From Urbifossiella limnaea (GTDB taxonomy: Bacteria; Planctomycetota; Planctomycetia; Gemmatales; Gemmataceae): 64,000 nucleotides of DNA. The stretch lies in the NCBI RefSeq assembly GCF_007747215.1, contig NZ_CP036273.1, positions 4,820,322-4,884,321 on the forward strand, written 5' to 3'. Under the pieces are notes generated by a model. The model worked only from the letters and a program-made list of their open reading frames with translations. It made no database searches and was not told where the DNA came from. Positions 9,563 through 17,336 of this stretch are shown here, piece after piece; within the stretch, counting starts at the first letter, position 1; each line of letters opens with the position of its first letter. The translations under genes were made by a program, and so were the position numbers.

Positions 9563-10051
9563 ATGCGGCGTGAAGACTGTGTGGACCTGTTCGGCAAGAT
9601 TCCGCAGGTGTACCACCCCCAGATCAACCTGATCCTGCGCGGGCAGGGGATGATCACGGTGGACGTGGTCATCCGGTTCGAGTCGCACTACGTCGTGCTC
9701 CGGGGCCGCGAGCAGGGTTCGACCGACGAGGGGCGGGCGTTCTTCGTCCCCTACGAAGAGATCGCCTACTTCCGGCTCGAGCGCGTGGTAAAGCTCGGCG
9801 AGATCAAGTCGATGTACGGGGAGAGCGGGTTCGTGGACGCGGAGGACGCTCTGCTCGCGGCGGCCGACAAGCCGGACGCCGACCCCGCTGCGGAGACGTC
9901 GGCCGGCGACGCGTCGAAGACCCCGCCGCCGATGGCGACGCCGCTCGGCCCGACCGACCCCGGCGCGATCGCCCGGCAGAACCTGCTCGAGCGCATCCGC
10001 GCCGCCCGCGCCAACGTCGGCGGCGCGACCGGCCGGGTGGGCGGCCGGTAA
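9563..10051 (+). CDS. Hypothetical protein
   Basis: A 162-residue protein with ATG 9563 preceded by a GAGG-type ribosome site (GCGAGGACG). The first 90 residues look like a compact alpha/beta domain with the beta-rich stretch ITVDVVIRFESHYVVLRG, then a Pro/Ala-rich linker and a short basic C-terminus. No known domain was recognised and there is no signal or membrane helix. It ends 13 bases before the M67 peptidase gene, so the two are probably co-transcribed. Confidence 0.7.
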   Translation: MRREDCVDLFGKIPQVYHPQINLILRGQGMITVDVVIRFESHYVVLRGREQGSTDEGRAFFVPYEEIAYFRLERVVKLGEIKSMYGESGFVDAEDALLAAADKPDADPAAETSAGDASKTPPPMATPLGPTDPGAIARQNLLERIRAARANVGGATGRVGGR

Positions 10052-10064
10052 ACTTACTCTCGCC

Positions 10065-10478
10065 GTGTCGCCGCTCCGCATTCCCGCCGAGGTTCTCGCC
10101 GCCGTCGTGGCGCACGCCCGCGCCGAGGCGCCGTACGAGTGCTGCGGCCTTCTCGCCGGCTCGCCCGATGGTCGCGTCGGGCTGCACTTCCCGATCCGCA
10201 ACGACCTCGCCAGCCCAACCGAGTATTTGACGAACGCCCACGACCTGCTCGCGGCGGCGAAGGCCGTCCGCTCGGCGGGGGCCGAGGTGCTGGCGATCTA
10301 CCACTCGCACCCGACTTCCGCCCCGGTCCCGAGCACGAGAGACGTGGCCGGTAACCACTGGGGCGACTCCGTCGTCCACCTGATCGTCGGCCTCGCCGGC
10401 CCGGAGCCGGACCTTCGGGCTTGGCACATCACCGAGGGCGGGTACGAACAGGCCGAGTGGATTCTTGCCGGCCGGTGA
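10065..10478 (+). CDS. M67 family (JAMM/MPN+) metallopeptidase
   Basis: A 137-residue protein with GTG start. The JAMM zinc motif is complete: an upstream Glu in the APYECCGLL block and HSHP-x6-S-x2-D (HSHPTSAPVPSTRD) ligating zinc. Bacterial relatives cleave C-terminal extensions or thioester/isopeptide adducts of small sulfur-carrier proteins such as ThiS, MoaD or CysO. No ubiquitin-like carrier or E1-like activating gene lies next to it here, so the substrate is open. The ferredoxin gene begins 162 bases downstream. Confidence 0.85.
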   Translation: MSPLRIPAEVLAAVVAHARAEAPYECCGLLAGSPDGRVGLHFPIRNDLASPTEYLTNAHDLLAAAKAVRSAGAEVLAIYHSHPTSAPVPSTRDVAGNHWGDSVVHLIVGLAGPEPDLRAWHITEGGYEQAEWILAGR

Positions 10479-10640
10479 CCGGCTGGACGGCTGCTCGAGG
10501 CGCGGAAGTCGGAAAAAAACCTCGGAGCAGGACTGGCGTCGGAGCGATTCCGTTGGCATAACGGGATAAACGCCCGTCCGCGCACGTCAGGCCGCGGGCG
10601 GGCCGTGGCCCCGAAGCCCTGAGCCCGGAGGTTCCCGCTA

Positions 10641-10949
10641 GTGCCGCACGTCGTCACCGCCAACTGCAACGACTGCAAGTACACCGACTGCTGCGTCGTC
10701 TGTCCGGTGGAGTGCTTCTACCAGGACGAGAAGATGCTCTACATCGACCCGGCGGACTGCATCGACTGCGAGGCGTGCGTCCCCGAGTGCCCGGTCGAGG
10801 CCATCTACTCCGAGCCGAACGTGCCCGGGCAGTGGCAGAGCTACATCCAGCTGAACGCCGACAAGAGCGCCGCCCTCAAGGGCTCCGGCGGCCACATCAC
10901 CGAGAAGGCCGACCCGCTCGAGGGGCCGGACTGCTCGGCGAAGAAGTAG
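10641..10949 (+). CDS. fdxA: Seven-iron ferredoxin (FdxA type)
   Basis: A 102-residue ferredoxin. The N-terminal half shows two cysteine sets, CNDCKYTDCCVVCPV and CIDCEACVPECPV, the arrangement that binds one [3Fe-4S] and one [4Fe-4S] cluster. The approximately 45-residue tail is also typical of the FdxA family. It is a small soluble electron carrier; its partner is not indicated. The start is GTG 10641 with a GGAGG ribosome site at 10627-10631. A stem-loop with T run closes the transcript. Confidence 0.9.
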   Translation: MPHVVTANCNDCKYTDCCVVCPVECFYQDEKMLYIDPADCIDCEACVPECPVEAIYSEPNVPGQWQSYIQLNADKSAALKGSGGHITEKADPLEGPDCSAKK

Positions 10950-10985
10950 TGGCCGGCGGCGAGTGGTTAGTGTCCAGTGCGACGC

Positions 10986-11020
10986 AGCGGCTCCGGTATC
11001 ACCGGGGCCGCTGTCTTTTT
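10986..11020 (+). terminator. Rho-independent terminator after the ferredoxin gene
   Basis: Twelve-bp stem 10986-10997 / 11001-11012 with one T-G wobble, a 3-base loop ATC, and five T at 11016-11020. Confidence 0.8.
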
Positions 11021-11100
11021 CGTTGCAGCGGCCCCTACCATCTCCTTAGCGACGTCGTGGTCCCAACTGCCCGCTGTCCTCTGACCGCTGTCCACTACTC

Positions 11101-12069
11101 ATGACTGGCCTCCTCCTCGTCCAGCTCGGCACCCCGGACGCCCCCACCTACCGCGGGCTGTTCCCGTACCTCCGCCAGTTCCTCTCCGACCGCCGCGTCA
11201 TCGAGGTGCCGCGGCCGGTGTGGGTCCCGCTGCTGTACGGGTTCATCCTGCCGTTCCGCAGCGGAGCCTCGGCCGCGAAGTACCGCCGCATCTGGAGCCC
11301 CGACACCGGCTCGCCGTTGATGCACTACACGACCCGCCAGGCGGCGTTACTGCAGGAACACTTTCCCGACACGCCTGTCCGCTTCGGCATGATGGTCGGC
11401 AACCCGTCGGTCCGCGATGCGGTGAGGCAGATGATCGAGTCCGGGGTGGATCGGCTCGTGGCGCTGCCGATGTTCCCGCAGTACTCGGCGACCACGTCCG
11501 CCAGCGCGACCGACGCCCTTTTCGGGGCGTTGATGAAGGAGCGCCGCGTACCCGCGGTCCGTGTCGTGCCGCCGTACTACGACCACCCGGCGTACGTCGA
11601 CGCAGTCGTCACGAACCTCCGCGACGACATCGCCGGCCTCGGCTGGGAGCCGGAGCACGTCGTCATCAGCTTCCACGGCATTCCGCAGAAGTACGCCCAA
11701 AAGGGCGACCCGTACGCGACGCACGTCGTTCGCACGACACAGGCGCTGGTGAAGCGGATGGGCTGGTCGCGGAGCTACTGGACGCAGACGTACCAGTCGC
11801 GATTCGGCAAGTCTCCGTGGCTCAAGCCCTACACGGACGACGTACTCGAACGCCTGGCCAAGCGGGGTGTGCGGCGCGTCTACGTGCTGCTGCCCGGGTT
11901 CACGGCCGACTGCCTGGAAACGATCGACGAGATTGGGCACGAGAGCCGCGAGGTCTTCCTCCACGCGGGCGGCGAGATGCTGCACAACGGCCGCTGCCTC
12001 AACGACCACCCGCGCTGGATTGAGGCGATGGCCCGAATCGTCCGCGACGAAGCGGCCGGCTGGATGTGA
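11101..12069 (+). CDS. hemH: Ferrochelatase
   Basis: A 322-residue ferrochelatase, which inserts Fe2+ into protoporphyrin IX (or coproporphyrin III) at the end of haem synthesis. It opens with the family signature LLLVQLGTPDAP. The metal-site His192 is in ISFHGIP and the catalytic Glu273 in ADCLETIDEIG. Length is normal and no transmembrane tail is present, so the enzyme is soluble or peripheral. ATG 11101 directly precedes the signature. Its stop lies 3 bases from the stop of the convergent vWA gene, with no hairpin between them. Confidence 0.95.
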   Translation: MTGLLLVQLGTPDAPTYRGLFPYLRQFLSDRRVIEVPRPVWVPLLYGFILPFRSGASAAKYRRIWSPDTGSPLMHYTTRQAALLQEHFPDTPVRFGMMVGNPSVRDAVRQMIESGVDRLVALPMFPQYSATTSASATDALFGALMKERRVPAVRVVPPYYDHPAYVDAVVTNLRDDIAGLGWEPEHVVISFHGIPQKYAQKGDPYATHVVRTTQALVKRMGWSRSYWTQTYQSRFGKSPWLKPYTDDVLERLAKRGVRRVYVLLPGFTADCLETIDEIGHESREVFLHAGGEMLHNGRCLNDHPRWIEAMARIVRDEAAGWM

Positions 12070-12072
12070 CCG

Positions 12073-12897
12073 TCAGCGGAACTCGACGGGAGCAGCGACG
12101 CCGTTCGGCCCGACTCGTGCCGTGACAAGCGTCACCGGCTTCCTCACCCGCCGCAACTGGGTGCGGACCGCAGCCGTCGGTAGGTCGTAGGCGTCGGTGA
12201 ACCAAACGACGAAATCCGGCATCTGGTCGAGGGCGAGTCGCAATCCGGCGAGGTGGTCACCCCTTCCAGCCGGTGAGCAGGTCGCGAGCCGGGTAAGCGT
12301 AACGACCTCAGCACTCGCGGCGTAGACCACAACTTTCACGTCCACAGTCGCTGGTTGAGCCGCGGTAGTTGCGGCGAGTACGTCACGGGCCGCGCTGAAC
12401 TTCCCCCACTCGCCCATGCTGCCGGACGCATCGAGGAGGTAGACGACACGCTGGCCCGCGGTCAGCGTGCCGTGAACCGGTCGGGTGACGGCCGCCGCGG
12501 GTCGAACACCCGGGTCTGAGATCGGTCCCGGAGCGGGAGCGACGCGGCGAACGTGCGCCAGCACGGAGTCCGGCAGCGCCGACGGCACGTACGTCATGCG
12601 CGGAGCACAGCGGGTAGATATACCTTCCTTGGCAACGGGTACATCTTGCGACTCGGCAATCGTGGGCACCTCGACCGGTGCTACCAACTCGGCGTCCGCC
12701 AGCACCGTCATTTGCACCTGAACCGGCACCTCGGGGATCGGCTCGGCGCCGATCCGCACACACGTGTCGAGAGCCGGCCGCGCAGTCGGCGGAAGCTCGC
12801 CCGGTGTCGAGAACGACACAAGGGCGACGATCGTGGCGTGTATCGCGACCGACGCGGCTACCGCCCAACTTGCCCGGCTTCGCACACGCATCGGCAT
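12073..12897 (-). CDS. Membrane-anchored von Willebrand factor A domain protein
   Basis: A 274-residue protein. One N-terminal hydrophobic helix (WAVAASVAIHATIVALVSF, about residues 9-28) resembles the anchor of TonB-like proteins. It is followed by a Pro/Val-rich linker and a C-terminal vWA domain with the MIDAS motif DASGSMG. The domain is short (about 130 residues), but a DAYD metal-site loop is visible near the end. The role is unknown; vWA domains usually bind protein partners through a metal ion. Start chosen at ATG 12897 (MPMRVRS, basic residues before the helix); longer starts add an implausible leader. It is divergent from the secreted protein at 13020. Confidence 0.75.
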   Translation of the reverse strand: MPMRVRSRASWAVAASVAIHATIVALVSFSTPGELPPTARPALDTCVRIGAEPIPEVPVQVQMTVLADAELVAPVEVPTIAESQDVPVAKEGISTRCAPRMTYVPSALPDSVLAHVRRVAPAPGPISDPGVRPAAAVTRPVHGTLTAGQRVVYLLDASGSMGEWGKFSAARDVLAATTAAQPATVDVKVVVYAASAEVVTLTRLATCSPAGRGDHLAGLRLALDQMPDFVVWFTDAYDLPTAAVRTQLRRVRKPVTLVTARVGPNGVAAPVEFR

Positions 12898-13019
12898 CCC
12901 TCCCACCGGCCCGATACCGGCCCTCGGCCCGATCCGCAAGAGCCCACTGGTTGGGGTTGCGGGTTCCGTCCGCCGTCGGCATGGTCCGTAGGCTTCACAC
13001 AGATCGGAAAGGAGTCCGC

Positions 13020-13457
13020 ATGTCACGTCGGACACTCCCGCGGGCCGTCGTCGCCGGCCTGCTCGTCGCCGCCCTCGGCGGCCCCGTCGCCGGCAAGGCG
13101 CCGAATCCGTGGCGCGGCGAAAGCACGACGCTGCCGACCGCGCCCGCCCCGCGCCCCGTCATGAAGCCGACACGACAACTGATCATCGGGATCGGGATCA
13201 ACAGCACGAGTGGCCTGACTGGGAGCGTCGAGGTCCGCGGGTTGTCGCGTGCGGAACCGGTCGAGAGTGCCCCGATGCCCCTCCGCGTCGAGCATCGCTC
13301 GCGGCCCGTCGCGCTCCCGCCTTTGCCCGAGACAACGCCCGCCCTGCCGACAATCACCTCCTCGGGGGTCGTCCCGGCAGGTTACGTCCGGGTGCCGGAG
13401 TACATGCCCCCGCCGAAGCCGCTTCCGGTGCGGGCCATCCCCCCGGCGGCGCCGTGA
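13020..13457 (+). CDS. Small secreted Pro-rich protein
   Basis: A 145-residue protein starting at ATG 13020 behind an excellent ribosome site (AAAGGAG, 6 bases upstream). An Arg-rich N-terminus and hydrophobic core ending AALGGPVAGKA form a signal peptide (about residues 1-24). The mature part is Pro-rich with a short beta-like segment (QLIIGIGINSTSGLTGSVEV) and ends in a Pro-rich tail. No family recognised. It is divergent from the vWA gene, with 122 bases between the starts. Confidence 0.7.
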   Translation: MSRRTLPRAVVAGLLVAALGGPVAGKAPNPWRGESTTLPTAPAPRPVMKPTRQLIIGIGINSTSGLTGSVEVRGLSRAEPVESAPMPLRVEHRSRPVALPPLPETTPALPTITSSGVVPAGYVRVPEYMPPPKPLPVRAIPPAAP

Positions 13458-13523
13458 GTCGTTGCGGGCGCGGGGTGGCGGGCGTAGCATCTTCCACGCC
13501 CACCCACCCGTGCCCGGTTCGCG

Positions 13524-15455
13524 ATGACGCACGACCCGCTCGCCGATACCCGGCCTCACCCGCCGGCGGCGAACCCGAGTGACTCTTCCACCGCCCCACG
13601 GCCGGGCCACGACCCACACGTCCCTGCAAGCCCGCTCCCCGCCACTGCTCCCTGCGACCACTCGGTCCGTCCGAGCGTGGTGGACCTTCCGAACGCCGGG
13701 ATGGTGGTCGGCGAGTTCGAACTGTGCCTGGAACTCGGCCGCGGGGCATTCGGGCGCGTGTTCCTGGCCGACCAGAAGGGGCTGAACCGTCGCGTGGCGC
13801 TGAAGGTGTCGCTCGGCCGCGAGATGACGGCCGAAGAGGGGAAGTCGCTCGGCGGCCTCGAGCACGACCACATCGTCAAGGTGTACTCGTCGTTCGCACC
13901 ACCCGGCACCAACTGGCACTGTCTGTGTCTGCAGTACGTGCCCGGTACCGACCTCCGTGGCGTCATCACACGCCTGCACCGTGACGGGGCTCCGCTCTCG
14001 GGGCAGGACATTCTCGATGCCGTAGACGATGCGGGACGGAAAGACGCGGGGTTCGATCCGGCCGCACTCCGGGACCGCGAGGCGCTGTCGGCCGACGACT
14101 TCGCACAGGCCGTGTGTCGCCTCGGCGGCCGGCTCGCGGAGGCGCTGGCGTTTGCCCACGGCCGCGGAGTATTGCACTGCGACGTGAAGCCGGCGAACAT
14201 CCTCGTCACGCCCTACGGCCGGCCGATGCTCGCCGACTTCAACGTCGCCTTCGACCGGGCGAAAGTCGGCCGCGGTGTCGGCGGGACGGAGGCGTACATG
14301 GCCCCCGAGCACCTCGCCGCGTCCGAGGCCGGCGCCGCCGGCACGGTCGACGAGCGGTGCGACATCTTTTCACTCGGCGTCGTGCTGCACGAACTGGCGA
14401 CCGGTTTGCGTCCCGACCAGCAGCCTGCTACCGACGCCCTCGCCGCCCTTCCCCAAGAAGTCGCTCAGGTGATCCGCTGTTGCCTGGAGCCCGACCCGGC
14501 GGCGCGGTACTCCAGTGCCGGCGCGCTGGCCGGAGCCCTCGCGGGGGCATGGCACCTGCTCGCGGCGCGGCGGGCGATGCCGAAGCCCGGTCAGTTCGGC
14601 CGCTGGGTCGTAGCCAACCCGGTGTGGGCGCTGGCCCTCGCCGGCCTGGTGCCGCACCTCGCGGGGTCGGTCGTGAACATCAGCTACAACGCGGTTCAGA
14701 TTGACCTGACGAAGCCGCAGGAAGCCGCATTCAACGCACTCGTTATAGGGTACAACGCCGTCGTCTACCCGGCGTGTGCGGCGTACCTGTTCCTGCTCTT
14801 GCGCCGCATCGGCAATGGCATCCGGGCGCTACCTGCGTCTCGCGTCGCGGCAGCCGACGGGCTCCGCCGGCGCTGCCGACACCTCGGCTGGGTGGCAATC
14901 GGCCTCGGCTGCGTCGGCTGGTTTCCGGGGGCCGTCCTCTTCCCCCTCGGCATCGATCTGGCGACCAGGGGCACAGCACCGATCGAGCCGGACAAGCGAC
15001 TCGCTCTCTACGGTCACTTCGCCGTTTCGTTCGTGCTGTCCGGGCTGATCGGCATTGTGTTCAGCTTTCTCAGCGTGATGTACGTGCTACTCCGGGCCGT
15101 GTTCCCGATCGCGGGTAACCCGGACACGTATCGCCCCGGTCAGGTCGGCGCCGAACTCCGGCCACTGGCCTGGTGGTTTGGTCCGTTCGTCCTACTGGCT
15201 AGCGCCGTGCCGCTGACCGGGGCGATGATGCTCGTCAGCCTCAGTGACGACCGGATGACTCTGGCGTTCCGCCTACTCGTGGTCGGGCTGATCGGCTTCG
15301 GTGTCGTCGCGGTCGGGATGGCCGAGCGGTTGACGCGCCGCATCGCCCGCCTGGCCGCGGTATGGGAGGTGGAGACGGACCCGGAAACGCCTGCTCAGGT
15401 GCCGTGGGACTCGCGGCGGTCGAGCACAGCGGTCCGCGCCGCACCGCGTCAGTAG
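13524..15455 (+). CDS. Transmembrane serine/threonine protein kinase with atypical DFN motif
   Basis: A 643-residue Hanks-type kinase. A Pro-rich 60-residue leader precedes the kinase domain (about 64-350): glycine loop GRGAFG (72-77), Lys94 in VALKV, catalytic loop HCDVKPAN (Asp220, Lys222, Asn225) and APE (260-262). The metal-binding DFG is DFN (238-240), and HRD is HCD, so it is a non-RD kinase. The C-terminal half (about 375-630) has four to six membrane helices instead of a PASTA or TPR sensor. Its last 7 bases overlap the stop of the convergent ABC permease gene. Confidence 0.9.
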   Translation: MTHDPLADTRPHPPAANPSDSSTAPRPGHDPHVPASPLPATAPCDHSVRPSVVDLPNAGMVVGEFELCLELGRGAFGRVFLADQKGLNRRVALKVSLGREMTAEEGKSLGGLEHDHIVKVYSSFAPPGTNWHCLCLQYVPGTDLRGVITRLHRDGAPLSGQDILDAVDDAGRKDAGFDPAALRDREALSADDFAQAVCRLGGRLAEALAFAHGRGVLHCDVKPANILVTPYGRPMLADFNVAFDRAKVGRGVGGTEAYMAPEHLAASEAGAAGTVDERCDIFSLGVVLHELATGLRPDQQPATDALAALPQEVAQVIRCCLEPDPAARYSSAGALAGALAGAWHLLAARRAMPKPGQFGRWVVANPVWALALAGLVPHLAGSVVNISYNAVQIDLTKPQEAAFNALVIGYNAVVYPACAAYLFLLLRRIGNGIRALPASRVAAADGLRRRCRHLGWVAIGLGCVGWFPGAVLFPLGIDLATRGTAPIEPDKRLALYGHFAVSFVLSGLIGIVFSFLSVMYVLLRAVFPIAGNPDTYRPGQVGAELRPLAWWFGPFVLLASAVPLTGAMMLVSLSDDRMTLAFRLLVVGLIGFGVVAVGMAERLTRRIARLAAVWEVETDPETPAQVPWDSRRSSTAVRAAPRQ

Positions 15456-16444
15456 TCCATGTGCCGGAACTCATACCCGGCGACCGCCAGGGCGGCTGCA
15501 GCAAACACCAGCGAGGTGAGGACTGCCATCTCCGGGTGATATGTACCGCGGGCCTTCGCCGCAGCCAGTTCCGGGATCGGGCTGGCGTACTCCTCGGCCT
15601 TCATCGCGTCGAAGAAAATACCGCCCATGTCCAGCGGTTTCGGCAGCGTCCAGTACCCGGCTTGAACCAGAACGCTCGCGGCCCGCGTCGAGCCGGGCAC
15701 CGGGTCGGACGCGAGTTTGTGGTGGGTGAAGTTCATCGCCCAGCAGAGGAGCCAGAACAGGAGCGTGCCGAAGACGCTGACGACGGTACTCCGGGTACAG
15801 ACAGCCAGCAGTGCGCTGACGGCGTAAAACACGGCAAAGTTCACGACCAGGAGCGGAACCGCGACCCAGTACGTGCCCTCCCAGACGCCCGTCGCCGCGC
15901 CGGTGGCGAGCCACGTCGCCCCGACGAACATCGTCGACTGCAGCGCGACGAACAGCACCACCCCGATGTACTTGCCGGCCAGCACCGCCCAGCGCGGGGC
16001 CGGCTTGGCGAGGAGGACGGTAACCGCCGCGGGTTCGAGGAACGTGGGCAGAAAGCCCGCCGTCCACAGCAGCGCCAGCAGTACGCCGACGGTGTCGGCT
16101 ACAATTCCGGCGAGCCACACGAGGATCACGCGGACCGCGTCGGACTTGTTCTTCGTGATCGGGTACTCGAACAGGCCGAATCCGAGCGTCACCTTGCCGT
16201 CCGCGACGCGGACCCCCTCGGCGACCACCTCGGGTGTCTTCTCCCCTTTCGGCAGGTACGTCGGCAACTCGGCCGGATGGCGGGGTCGTTCCGTGGCCGC
16301 CTCGACGGTGAGACTGAAGCAGAAGGCCGCGCACAACAGCGTGAGGCCGAGCATGGCCCAGAACAGCTTCGTAGCGACCGACTGGCGAAAGGTGTCTCGG
16401 ACCATCCAGCGGACGGTGCGGATCGCGTCCGGGTACTGGGTCAC
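15449..16444 (-). CDS. ABC-2 type transporter permease
   Basis: A 331-residue membrane protein with about six hydrophobic helices, including an N-terminal one (FWAMLGLTLLCAAFCFSL) followed by a roughly 70-residue loop. This is the layout of ABC-2 permeases of the exporter/Nos type. The start is GTG 16444, overlapping the stop of the ATPase gene by 4 bases (GTGA), which implies translational coupling. Substrate unknown. Its far end overlaps the convergent kinase gene by 7 bases. Confidence 0.85.
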   Translation of the reverse strand: MTQYPDAIRTVRWMVRDTFRQSVATKLFWAMLGLTLLCAAFCFSLTVEAATERPRHPAELPTYLPKGEKTPEVVAEGVRVADGKVTLGFGLFEYPITKNKSDAVRVILVWLAGIVADTVGVLLALLWTAGFLPTFLEPAAVTVLLAKPAPRWAVLAGKYIGVVLFVALQSTMFVGATWLATGAATGVWEGTYWVAVPLLVVNFAVFYAVSALLAVCTRSTVVSVFGTLLFWLLCWAMNFTHHKLASDPVPGSTRAASVLVQAGYWTLPKPLDMGGIFFDAMKAEEYASPIPELAAAKARGTYHPEMAVLTSLVFAAAALAVAGYEFRHMDY

Positions 16445-17211
16445 GCCGCTCCCCCCTTGTCGTGCTGCTCGTACAGCGGCCGCAGCGCCCCTTCGAGCGC
16501 CCGGTCCTTCCCCACCTTCGCGTCCTTCAGCAACTCTGACAGCGGCCCTTCGTGGACGACTCTGCCAGCGACAAGGACCGCGATTCGGTCGCACAATTCC
16601 TGCACTTCAGGGAGGACGTGCGACACCAACAACACCGTCTTCCCGGCGGACTTGAACTCGCGGACGACTTCGCGGAGGAGTTGCCGGCCTCCCAGGTCGA
16701 GCCCCTCAGTCGGCTCGTCGAGGACGAGCAGGTCGGGGTCGTTGACGAGCGCCTGGGCCAACCCGAGCCGCTGAACCATCCCCTTGCTGAACCGGGCGAT
16801 TGGCTCGGACTTCCGGTCCGCGAGACCGACCCGCGCCAGCAGATTCTCGACCCGGCCGTCCAGTTCGGCGGACGGGACGCCCGACAGCCCGCCGTAGAAC
16901 GCCAGCAATTCGGCCGCGGTCAGGTAGCGCGGGAAGGCGTGATTCTCGTGCATGTAGCCGACGCGCCCGAGCGTGCCGCGGTGGTCGAGTGGCTGCCCGA
17001 GCCTCGTCACCGTGCCCGCGGTCGGTGCGGACAGCGACAACAGCAGCTTGACGAGGGTCGTTTTCCCCGCGCGGTTCGGGCCGAGGAGGCCGAAGACGCC
17101 GCCGGCGGGAACTGTCAGTGTGACTCCGCGGACGGCCGCCACACCGCCACGGCCGAACGGGCCGGTCTTGTACGTCTTCTCGACCTTTTCGAAGGTGGCG
17201 GCGGTTGTCAA
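16441..17211 (-). CDS. ABC transporter ATP-binding protein, partner of the permease at 15449
   Basis: A 256-residue ABC ATPase. The Walker A is GPNRAGKTT, where Arg replaces the usual Gly but the GxxxxGKT frame is kept. The signature region is SKGMVQRLGLAQAL, the Walker B LLVLDEPTEGLD, and the switch His is in SHVLPEV. It is of the CcmA/NatA exporter class that pairs with ABC-2 permeases. The start is TTG 17211, giving MTTAATFEKVEKTYK. It drives ATP-dependent export through the coupled permease. Confidence 0.9.
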   Translation of the reverse strand: MTTAATFEKVEKTYKTGPFGRGGVAAVRGVTLTVPAGGVFGLLGPNRAGKTTLVKLLLSLSAPTAGTVTRLGQPLDHRGTLGRVGYMHENHAFPRYLTAAELLAFYGGLSGVPSAELDGRVENLLARVGLADRKSEPIARFSKGMVQRLGLAQALVNDPDLLVLDEPTEGLDLGGRQLLREVVREFKSAGKTVLLVSHVLPEVQELCDRIAVLVAGRVVHEGPLSELLKDAKVGKDRALEGALRPLYEQHDKGGAA

Positions 17212-17285
17212 CGCTGGCCCCCGGTGTTGCCGGACGTTAACACTCTAGCTCACGATCGGAACCGGGCACGCCCCAGAAACGGGAA

Positions 17286-17311
17286 AGCCCGGGGAGAGTC
17301 GTCCCCGGGCT
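17286..17311 (-). terminator. Hairpin after the TadG-like gene
   Basis: Ten-bp perfect stem 17286-17295 / 17302-17311 with loop GAGTCG, 26 bases beyond the stop codon at 17337 on the minus strand. Confidence 0.65.
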
Positions 17312-17336
17312 CGCCGCAACGCTCCACGCACTCGCA

